NCBI GenBank assembly: GCA_030830945.1
Contig: JAURLY010000142.1
Span: 1-6,387 of the forward strand
From: Gammaproteobacteria bacterium
Lineage (GTDB): Bacteria; Pseudomonadota; Gammaproteobacteria; Pseudomonadales; GM7GCV1
Reading direction: 5' to 3'
Length of the DNA stretch: 6,387 nt
Part shown: one piece after another, positions 1 through 6,057 of the stretch
Position numbering within the stretch: position 1 is the first letter of the stretch
How the letters are laid out: each line of letters begins with the position of its first letter
The notes under the pieces: model-generated
Seen by the model: only the letters and a program-made list of their open reading frames with translations
Databases searched by the model: none
What the model was told of the DNA's origin: nothing
Program-made: the position numbers and the translations under genes

Positions 1-792
1 AAATATAGACTTCCAACTTGTGGTCTTCTGAGCTTTCGGCTTTGTGCCGGCAACTATGAACTGTGCATCTGGCAACAGTCTTGCTGCTTGAATTATTTCC
101 ACAGTTCCTTTTCGGAATGACGTGCCCCCTAAGCTTAGATAGGTTAGTTTGTTTTTTAAACAGAACTTCTGCTTGATTTCGTTTTCAAGCGCAGGTGAAG
201 AGTTGAATGTTGAGAAGTCGATAAAGTTGTAAACCACATTCACATTGTTCCTAGTGTCTTTGCCTAGACTTCGAGCTTCGACCTCGCTAATACAGATAAC
301 CTGATCAGCCAGAGAGCGTATTAGCCATCCATAAAAACGACGTCGCACATTATATTTTCCGCCAATACATACTTCACGTACATGCCAGATCAGTGGATAG
401 CCTGCCAGCTTAGTTGATATCGCGGTGATCAATAGAATAGACGAGTTCAGATGGACAATATCTGGCGCTTCTTGGTGTAGTGTTCGGATCTGGCGATAAA
501 TTGTAAGCGGCGCTTTAATAAGCTCGAGAAAAAACCAGGCAAGAGTCGGCCAATTATGGATTTTGGCTAAACCAACAAGCACTCGTCCCACGCTCATATA
601 AGGATAATTGATATCACTTACAGCAACCCGTGCCTCATTTTCGAAAAATGGTTTCATGTCGGGATATGCGCATAGGACTTTTAGCTGCGAAAAACCCAAC
701 TGCTGTAGTCCGATAATTGTATTTTTGAGGCTTGTTGGTGCCCCTCCTAGGACCTGCCCGTGATGAATAAATAGAATTCTTTTGTTGTTCAC
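1..792 (-). CDS. GT4-like glycosyltransferase, N-terminal part (runs off the left edge)
   Basis: The first 264 codons of a GT-B glycosyltransferase that should transfer a sugar from a nucleotide donor to a lipid-linked glycan at the inner membrane. I translated it directly from the sequence. It opens with a Rossmann strand and glycine loop (RILFIHHGQVLGGAPTSL, residues 5-22), followed by DIVHLNSS (111-118), WHVRE (136-140) and the domain-closing DQVICIS (163-169). VYNFID lies at 187-192. The second Rossmann domain begins with SLGGTSFRKGT (220-230) and FIVAG (245-249). The donor-binding glutamates of the C-terminal domain lie outside the window. The start is GTG at 792-790: an in-frame TAG lies nine codons upstream with no better start between. 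GTGA overlaps the stop of the preceding gene by 4 nt and there is no good Shine-Dalgarno sequence, so translation is probably coupled. Family is well supported; the sugar and linkage are unknown. Confidence 0.9.
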   Translation of the reverse strand, partial: MNNKRILFIHHGQVLGGAPTSLKNTIIGLQQLGFSQLKVLCAYPDMKPFFENEARVAVSDINYPYMSVGRVLVGLAKIHNWPTLAWFFLELIKAPLTIYRQIRTLHQEAPDIVHLNSSILLITAISTKLAGYPLIWHVREVCIGGKYNVRRRFYGWLIRSLADQVICISEVEARSLGKDTRNNVNVVYNFIDFSTFNSSPALENEIKQKFCLKNKLTYLSLGGTSFRKGTVEIIQAARLLPDAQFIVAGTKPKAQKTTSWKSIF

Positions 793-1871
793 AGCACCGG
801 TACTCGCAAACCGAGCTTTCTATCCAAACCAGCAATCTGCGACACGATTAAAAGCCCCCAAACGAACATTGCGGTACCATGCAGGTCCGGTTCATCAAGC
901 CCCTTGGTCAAAACGGCGCCATAATAGATAGAGCCACTCTTGTTACGGTTAAATGAAAAGCCACCAATCTTAGGGTAGAAGTGCTTTTCCCATTGGGATG
1001 CCAAATGCAACGCAAATGCAATAATTTCATCTCGACGATAATCTAGATGCTGATGGCAGTGGCTGAGTACATAGATGGTATTAAAATGTTCACAGGCATC
1101 GGTTGCCTTCATTCGGTCGAGGCATAAGTCAACATGGCTTTTCTTGATCAGTTCGTGCGTTCGATTGAAAATCGCTGCCGCCATGTATAGCTTCATCAGG
1201 CCACCAACCAAATCATTGGCTTTTGGCGCTGCGCCAGGTTTGTGATATCCGGAATGGGTTTCATAACGCTTGATTGCTTCGAAATATTTGTCTGCTGCAG
1301 CTTTGCGGGCATGAATATCAAGAGTTACAAAATGACGCAGAAAGAAAAGCTGGTGGTTGACATGACTGCCTGCACCCCACGGCTTATTCCAATTCAATCT
1401 ATCGACAAAGCGCGTTACGTCATTGGCAGTAACCGGGACTTTTTCTGTAAATCGCCGTGGCTTCGCTCCCAAGTTGATCAGGGCTGCGAGCGCTTGTCGA
1501 AGTTCAGCTCGCTTATTCTGTCGGTTGAAAAGTAGTTCTTCATCAAGATAGATAAATCCCTTCACCAAGCGTTTCAGGCGCGATCGACGAGCGACGAGAG
1601 GGTCAAAAATAGCGCCAGACTGAGTCTCGAAGCTTAGAATGAATGTGGCGATTTCAGCCGCGACGCTATCATCGATCCGGTCGAGAATATAAAGTACGCG
1701 CGCTGCAAAGGTGGCTTGCCCTAACCCCCAGTGTGTGCCTTTGGGTACGATGTCGCCACTCCAACTGAAGCGGTATTGACCAGGCTGAGTAGGGTCACGC
1801 ATTTGAGCGACAAATCTGGGTGTCCGCTCCTTTAGAGTTTCGATCAACTCGACAAGGGGCGATTCATTCAT
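789..1871 (-). CDS. Uncharacterised 360-residue protein, probable alpha/alpha-toroid fold, in a polysaccharide operon
   Basis: I do not recognise a named family. The protein has no signal peptide and no clear membrane segment. It is helix-rich, with glycine/aromatic motifs spaced along its length: WSGD (37-40), HWGLGQATFAARVLYIL (47-63), WNKPWGAGSHVNHQLFFLRH (161-180), SGYHKPGAAPKANDLVGG (207-224), EHFNTIYVLSHCHQH (261-275), GGFSFN (303-308) and DEPDLHGTAMFVWGLLI (326-342). Recurring G-x-W/aromatic turns between helices recall the six-hairpin or terpene-cyclase-like toroids, but this is inference from pattern, not a database match. Histidines and acids cluster in the last third (H262, H271, C272, H273, H275, D326, E327, D329, H331). 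I chose ATG at 1871: it follows AAGAG with 8 nt spacing and overlaps the carbamoyltransferase stop by 8 nt. A longer version from a TTG at 1904 adds only 11 residues. Overlaps on both sides tie it to the carbamoyltransferase and the next glycosyltransferase, so a role in glycan modification is likely. Confidence 0.85.
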   Translation of the reverse strand: MNESPLVELIETLKERTPRFVAQMRDPTQPGQYRFSWSGDIVPKGTHWGLGQATFAARVLYILDRIDDSVAAEIATFILSFETQSGAIFDPLVARRSRLKRLVKGFIYLDEELLFNRQNKRAELRQALAALINLGAKPRRFTEKVPVTANDVTRFVDRLNWNKPWGAGSHVNHQLFFLRHFVTLDIHARKAAADKYFEAIKRYETHSGYHKPGAAPKANDLVGGLMKLYMAAAIFNRTHELIKKSHVDLCLDRMKATDACEHFNTIYVLSHCHQHLDYRRDEIIAFALHLASQWEKHFYPKIGGFSFNRNKSGSIYYGAVLTKGLDEPDLHGTAMFVWGLLIVSQIAGLDRKLGLRVPVL

Positions 1872-3567
1872 CAATGTTGCTCTTTTTGACAAGATAATTA
1901 CCAATTACTAGAACATCTATGCCAGTGTCGTAGAAGCACTTGATCGCTTCCCTTGGGTTACAGACGATAGGTTCCCCTTTTATATTAAAGGAAGTGTTTA
2001 AAAGAATAGCTTCGCCACTAATCTTGCCAAACTCAGTAATAAGTCGGTGATATCGTTGATTAATGTGAGGGTAAACTTTCTGTGGGCGCGCGGTATTATC
2101 TTTATGAACTACTGCCGGAATTCGATTTTGCATACCCTCATTGACTTCAAAAGAGCTGACCATGAAGAGTTCTTCACGCGCACCGCGTAAATATGCGTCA
2201 TAAGCCTCGGCGGCGATACTCGGGCAGAATGGTCTAAATTTCTCGCGGTATTTAACCTTGGCGTTTATCAAATCTTTATTAGCGGGGTCTAGCGGACTCA
2301 TGAGGATCGATCGGTTGCCCAGAGCACGCGGTCCTGCTTCCATACGACCCTGGAACCAGCCAACTACTAGATTACGTGCTAAATATCGCGCAGTTATCTC
2401 TTCTATATTCTCGTAATATTTATGATCAATACCACGATCATTCAAAATCACCCTAATTTCATCATTACTAAACTCAGGGCCAAAGTAAAGGTTGTCGAGC
2501 TGCTTGTGTTGAAGCATAGAATTATTCTGATAGTGAACATAGAGCGCCGTGCCGACAGCCAAGCCAGCATCCCCTGGGTTGGGATATACCCACTGCGTAT
2601 CCAGCCTTCCCGAATACCATAGATTCTGATTGAATTTGACATTCATGAAGAAGCCTCCCGCGCACACCAAATGTCGCGTTTGCTCCTTTTCTAGCCAAGG
2701 CAGGATGATTTTAAAGGCCTGTTCTTCAGAGACGCGTTGTACTTCTGCGGCGAAATCCTCAATGCCGACACTCTCGCAAATGTTGGCCATCGGCTCTGCG
2801 TCTTTGCCATGATAATGATTGGCGCCATGATCATGCCAACGACCAAAATCTCCGTAGTTATGCGGTCGTACAAGAACGCCGTCTTCGAACTCGGGGTAAT
2901 AGCCTTTGAGTAGACCTGGTTTAGGTTTCCCATAAGGTGCAAGGCCCATTACCTTCCATTCCTCACTGCCGTGACGCCAACCCATTGCTTCGGTCGCGTT
3001 GGCATAAAACCAGCCAAGCGATGAATCACCGCCAAAACGTGCCAGATTTTCGATCTGATTATTTTGAATACGCCAAACAGCTGCACTTGTACGATCACCA
3101 ATGCCGTCAATAGTCACCCCTAGAACTTTGATACTGGTGTCGATGCCAGATGTGTAGGCTGCAGAGGCAACGTGTGCCAAGTGGTGGTCTATCAGTTCAA
3201 TTCTGCAATGCGGGGAAAGTTTCATTGGTTTCTGATAGCGAGGCAGAATTGGCAGATTCGGCTTCGAACGAAAAAATGTCTTAACTGACAATTTCAAGCG
3301 CGATTTCTCGGACGGTTTAATATTTTCAGGTATGTCGAAGAAGACGCCAAACTCCGGTTGGAAACTTGTAGTTGGAATAGCTAAAACATCAATGTTTTCT
3401 GATGAGATTCCTCCTGCTTGAAGGCAGTATTTAATCGCCTTCAACGGAAATGTCGTGTCATTTTTGCATCGCGTAAAGCGTTCCTCGGCAACATCGGCGA
3501 CAATCTCGCCATCGACGATAAGCGCGGCCGCGCTGTCGTGCCCGAAACGGACGCCAAGTATCTTCAT
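1864..3567 (-). CDS. O-carbamoyltransferase, NodU/CmcH (TobZ-like) family
   Basis: This 567-residue cytoplasmic enzyme should transfer the carbamoyl group of carbamoyl phosphate, through a carbamoyl-adenylate made with ATP, onto a sugar hydroxyl. The N-terminal Kae1-like half carries GHDSAAAL (9-16), EERFTR (28-33), DHHLAH (127-132), TIDGIGDRTSAA (152-163), EEWKVMGLAPYG (202-213), AGGFFMN (303-309) and PNPGDAGLAVGTAL (329-342). The C-terminal YrdC-like half carries GRMEAGPRALGNRSIL (407-422), REKFRPFCPSI (441-451), DNTARPQKV (490-498) and LLNTSFNIKGEPIV (522-535). These match the family in order and the length is usual, so it looks intact and active. The start is ATG at 3567, within ATGA shared with the preceding glycosyltransferase stop, with a strong GAGGA site. 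A histidine-rich stretch (HDHGANHYHG, 245-254) is noted separately. By context the substrate is a sugar of the surface glycan made here, rather than an antibiotic or Nod factor; the exact acceptor cannot be read from sequence. Confidence 0.96.
   Translation of the reverse strand: MKILGVRFGHDSAAALIVDGEIVADVAEERFTRCKNDTTFPLKAIKYCLQAGGISSENIDVLAIPTTSFQPEFGVFFDIPENIKPSEKSRLKLSVKTFFRSKPNLPILPRYQKPMKLSPHCRIELIDHHLAHVASAAYTSGIDTSIKVLGVTIDGIGDRTSAAVWRIQNNQIENLARFGGDSSLGWFYANATEAMGWRHGSEEWKVMGLAPYGKPKPGLLKGYYPEFEDGVLVRPHNYGDFGRWHDHGANHYHGKDAEPMANICESVGIEDFAAEVQRVSEEQAFKIILPWLEKEQTRHLVCAGGFFMNVKFNQNLWYSGRLDTQWVYPNPGDAGLAVGTALYVHYQNNSMLQHKQLDNLYFGPEFSNDEIRVILNDRGIDHKYYENIEEITARYLARNLVVGWFQGRMEAGPRALGNRSILMSPLDPANKDLINAKVKYREKFRPFCPSIAAEAYDAYLRGAREELFMVSSFEVNEGMQNRIPAVVHKDNTARPQKVYPHINQRYHRLITEFGKISGEAILLNTSFNIKGEPIVCNPREAIKCFYDTGIDVLVIGNYLVKKSNIDE
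1880..1884 (-). promoter_or_regulatory. Ribosome binding site deciding the start of the 360-residue protein
   Basis: AAGAG on the coding strand lies 8 nt before the ATG at 1871. It favours this ATG over the upstream in-frame TTG at 1904, which would extend the protein by 11 residues and lengthen the overlap with the carbamoyltransferase gene to 41 nt. Confidence 0.6.
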
Positions 3568-4679
3568 GACAATTTCCTCGTTATCTTTCTAACGTATTCA
3601 TAAAAAAAGGCGTTTTTGAACTTAATCTCCTCCCAAAAGCGGGCTGGGGGGGAAATGGTTTCTAAGTTTTTCGGAGCGGGCTTCAAATGATTCTTGAGAA
3701 AACGTTCGAACTTTATGTTCTGCCTCTCATAATCAAAGTATTTGATATAGGTGTCTTGCATTGCGTCAGCCATCTGCTGCCTCAAAGCCGGAGAGTTAAT
3801 CAGGCGTTTTAATGCGCGGTACCATCCGCCAGCTGACTTCGCCAGCAATCCATTTTCACCATCACGAATAAACTGGAGGTTTGAAGGGAGAAAATCTGCC
3901 ACGACCGGAATGCCCAGCTTTGCGAAAACAATCATTCGCCCCGGGTTAGAAGGCATTTTAAATTTAAGGATGTAGTCATCCTTATTATCGAGAAAAAAAC
4001 GGCTTACAACGCTTTTGCTGCGTGTATTTTGCTTCACTGGCATGCAGGCGGGCACAATACCGATATCGACTTGTGATAGGTATTTTTCGTACACATCCAT
4101 GTCCCATTGGATATGCCTGACCTTTACATTTCGCGGCACACCGATGTTCCATTTCCCCAATTGAGCTATGTTATAGACTGCCCAGAACTCGATATCGTAT
4201 TCATTTGCAAGCTTTTCGAGTGCCGCGGTGATTTCGGGATAGATCGCAGTCAGATGGATTTTATTGCCATGGTAGCCAATGATTATTTTTTCTTGATTCT
4301 CATGCGCCTTTTGCATTAACGGGGCGTTTGGGTATTCATAATATGTATAAATAGGAAGGTTATATCGCGAGAAAAAATCCTTCATCTCGATACTATCGAC
4401 AACGAGTAAATCTGTATGATCAAGATAGATTTCTACTTGCGAGCCGCGAGGGTCAAGCAGAACTGTTTTTAGCGCTGGATTCAGCGTCTTCGCGCGCTTC
4501 ATTTCCTCAAGATCCGCAGGATAAGTCGGGAAAAATGCTATGTCATACGCTGTGTAATTATCCAAGTCGTTAAACGTAATATCCCCAAGCGTTCTAAGTC
4601 CTTGGGCGTAAAACTGCGCAGCCGCTGCATCAGGTGAAAATGTATTGAATACAAACTTTAATTGGTCGCGTGCGCCCAT
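3564..4679 (-). CDS. Divergent GT-B glycosyltransferase (GT4-like C-terminal domain)
   Basis: A 371-residue soluble or peripheral protein predicted to add one sugar to the growing glycan. The N-terminal domain is a weakly conserved Rossmann-like region (KFVFNTFSPDAAAAQFYAQG, 8-27; YDIAFFPTY, 45-53; LLVVDS, 91-96). The C-terminal domain begins near KIIIGYHGN (131-139) and continues with VKVRHIQWD (185-193), VDIGIVP (204-210), FKMPSNPGRMIVFAKLGIPVVA (240-261, cited as positions with key K241, S244, N245 and G256-P258) and IRDGENGLLA (271-280). The last motif is typical of GT4 enzymes. The usual EGxGLxxxEA donor loop is replaced by the K-x-PSNPGRM version, so assignment to a CAZy family is provisional. 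The tail (350-371) is rich in basic and aromatic residues and could touch the membrane. ATG at 4679 has an in-frame TAG just upstream and a poor ribosome binding site. It overlaps the carbamoyltransferase start by 4 nt. Confidence 0.88.
   Translation of the reverse strand: MGARDQLKFVFNTFSPDAAAAQFYAQGLRTLGDITFNDLDNYTAYDIAFFPTYPADLEEMKRAKTLNPALKTVLLDPRGSQVEIYLDHTDLLVVDSIEMKDFFSRYNLPIYTYYEYPNAPLMQKAHENQEKIIIGYHGNKIHLTAIYPEITAALEKLANEYDIEFWAVYNIAQLGKWNIGVPRNVKVRHIQWDMDVYEKYLSQVDIGIVPACMPVKQNTRSKSVVSRFFLDNKDDYILKFKMPSNPGRMIVFAKLGIPVVADFLPSNLQFIRDGENGLLAKSAGGWYRALKRLINSPALRQQMADAMQDTYIKYFDYERQNIKFERFLKNHLKPAPKNLETISPPARFWEEIKFKNAFFYEYVRKITRKLS
3575..3579 (-). promoter_or_regulatory. Ribosome binding site of the carbamoyltransferase gene
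   Basis: GAGGA on the coding strand lies 7 nt before the ATG at 3567 and inside the final codons of the upstream glycosyltransferase. It is the strongest Shine-Dalgarno match in the window, so the carbamoyltransferase is probably translated efficiently even though it sits in an ATGA overlap. Confidence 0.8.
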
Positions 4680-4749
4680 ATGAAACTATTCTTGTTTTGT
4701 GCCAATAATCGGGTGGTTTCTTTGCATTCTGAAGATGAGATGATCAAGA
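4680..4749 (-). other. 70-nt intergenic gap between dehydrogenase and glycosyltransferase genes
   Basis: This is the longest non-coding stretch in the window. I see no hairpin followed by a T-run, no ops/JUMPstart element and no convincing -35/-10 pair; TTGGCA occurs on the coding strand but lacks a -10 at the right distance. It marks the point where base composition changes from GC-richer genes (epimerase, dehydrogenase) to AT-richer genes. It may be a recombination boundary within the polysaccharide locus. Readthrough from the dehydrogenase gene is the simplest way to express what follows. Confidence 0.6.
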
Positions 4750-6054
4750 TTACAAACGCCAGACTCTGATGCCAAAATATGCGAGCGCCATAGGATCGTA
4801 AGTAGATTTGATGTCGACAAAAATGGCGTTTGGCTTGGCTTTTGCCAGCAATTCGGGTAGAGGCATGCTTTGATAGAGGTGATGTGGTACTGCGACAATG
4901 ATGGCGTCTGCCGGAGGCAGATCTTCCCAGTTGGTGAGGCGGATGCCGTATTCACGCAGAGCGTCGGCTGGTTCGGCGATGGGGTCGTGAACGCTGACTT
5001 CGCAACCGTAGTCTTTCAGTTCGCGCACGACGTCTGCGACTTTGCTGTTGCGCAGGTCTGAGCAGTTTTCTTTAAAAGTGATACCGAGGACGGTGACTTG
5101 AGCGCCTTTGATACCGCTGCCGGCGTTAATGAGTTGTTTGATAGTGCTTTGAGCGATGTAGGCTGCCATGCCGTCGTTGATGCGTCTACCGGCGAGGATT
5201 ACTTGTGGGTGGTAGCCAAGCATTTCTGCCTTGTGTGTTAGGTAGTAGGGATCTACGCCGATGCAATGTCCCCCAACCAAACCGGGACGGAAGGGCAGAA
5301 AGTTCCACTTGGTGCCTGCGGCTTGTAGGACTTCAAAGGTGTCGATACCCAGCCTGTCGAAAATGATGGCCAGTTCGTTCATCAAAGCAATATTTAGATC
5401 GCGCTGGGTGTTCTCGATAACTTTTGCCGCTTCGGCAACCTTGATGCTGCTGACGCGGTGCACGCCGGCGCTGATGATGGATTCGTAGAGTTCGCCGACG
5501 GCCTGAAGGGTGGCTTTGTCATCACCGGAAACGACCTTGACGATTTTGGTAATGGTGCGCTCCTTGTCGCCGGGGTTTATTCGCTCCGGGCTGTAACCGA
5601 CGTGGAAACCTTGTTTCCATAGGAGGCTGGATTCCCTTTCAAGGATAGGGATACATACTTCTTCGGTAGCACCAGGATAAACGGTGGATTCGTAGATGAC
5701 GGTTGCGCCGGCTTTCATGTGCCGGCCAACTGTGGTGCTGGCTCTGATTAAAGGACAAAAATCTGGAATGTGGGCGTTATCTACTGGTGTAGGCACGGCG
5801 ACGATCAAAAAGTCGGCCCGCGCAAGACTGCTAGGGTCAGTGGTGACTTCGAGACCGTCCGGCCGCATGGCGGCATGAAAGTCTTCGGTACTGACTTCTC
5901 CAGTTGGGTCGCAGTGCTTCTGGTAGCTGGAGATCTTGGCTTCGGAGAGGTCGAAGCCAATGGTCTTGAAGCTCTTGCCGAATGCGATCGCCAAGGGCAG
6001 ACCAACGTAGCCGAGGCCAATTACGGCCACAATTGTGTCTTTGGAAATTGTCAT
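4750..6054 (-). CDS. tviB: Nucleotide-sugar 6-dehydrogenase, TviB/WbpO group (UDP-HexNAc or related substrate)
   Basis: This 434-residue cytoplasmic enzyme oxidises C6 of a UDP-sugar to the uronic acid in two NAD+-dependent steps. All three domains are present: the N-terminal Rossmann domain with VIGLGYVGLP (11-20) and PTPVD (88-92); ESTVYPGAT (122-130) and SPERINPG (155-162); the central helical domain with ENTQRDLNIALMNELA (214-229) and the catalytic loop GLVGGHCIGVDPYYL (258-272), where C264 is the predicted nucleophile; and the C-terminal domain with GITFKENCSDLRNSK (324-338), ending in VWRL. The NTQRD helix and the WNFLPFRPG loop (250-258) are characteristic of the TviB/WbpO/VipA group and not of UDP-glucose dehydrogenase (Ugd). 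The likely product is therefore UDP-GlcNAcA or UDP-GalNAcA. Which epimer cannot be told from sequence, and the symbol denotes the group only. ATG at 6054 follows AAGGT with 7 nt spacing, 3 nt after the epimerase stop, so the two genes are co-transcribed. Confidence 0.95.
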   Translation of the reverse strand: MTISKDTIVAVIGLGYVGLPLAIAFGKSFKTIGFDLSEAKISSYQKHCDPTGEVSTEDFHAAMRPDGLEVTTDPSSLARADFLIVAVPTPVDNAHIPDFCPLIRASTTVGRHMKAGATVIYESTVYPGATEEVCIPILERESSLLWKQGFHVGYSPERINPGDKERTITKIVKVVSGDDKATLQAVGELYESIISAGVHRVSSIKVAEAAKVIENTQRDLNIALMNELAIIFDRLGIDTFEVLQAAGTKWNFLPFRPGLVGGHCIGVDPYYLTHKAEMLGYHPQVILAGRRINDGMAAYIAQSTIKQLINAGSGIKGAQVTVLGITFKENCSDLRNSKVADVVRELKDYGCEVSVHDPIAEPADALREYGIRLTNWEDLPPADAIIVAVPHHLYQSMPLPELLAKAKPNAIFVDIKSTYDPMALAYFGIRVWRL

Positions 6055-6057
6055 ACT

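Noticed and set aside
635..835. Minus-strand 66-codon ORF across the junction at 790.
   Set aside because: Out-of-frame shadow. The overlapping frame encodes the conserved start of a glycosyltransferase (RILFIHHGQ...GGAPTSL).
1242..1535. Plus-strand 97-codon ORF inside the gene for the 360-residue protein.
   Set aside because: Antisense shadow of a well-motifed gene, with no domain, no good ribosome binding site and no neighbour on the plus strand. The other plus-strand ORFs in the window were dismissed likewise.
1872..1904. Longer start for the 360-residue protein at a TTG (adds 11 residues).
   Set aside because: TTG is a rare start, it would give a 41-nt overlap with the carbamoyltransferase gene, and the in-frame ATG at 1871 has its own AAGAG site and a compact 8-nt overlap.
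1864..3567. Possibility that the Kae1-like protein is the tRNA-modifying TsaD.
   Set aside because: It has the fused C-terminal half with GPRALGNRSIL and LNTSFN motifs, a length of 567 residues and polysaccharide neighbours, which define the NodU/CmcH family instead.
4680..4749. Promoter or terminator in the only intergenic gap.
   Set aside because: TTGGCA and TTGATC occur, but neither has a -10-like hexamer 16-18 nt downstream, and there is no GC-rich hairpin with a T-run.
4686..4955. Minus-strand 89-codon ORF covering the dehydrogenase 3' end and the 70-nt gap.
   Set aside because: Most of it is an out-of-frame shadow of the dehydrogenase, whose own frame has diagnostic motifs to the terminal WRL. 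The sequence has no recognisable domain.
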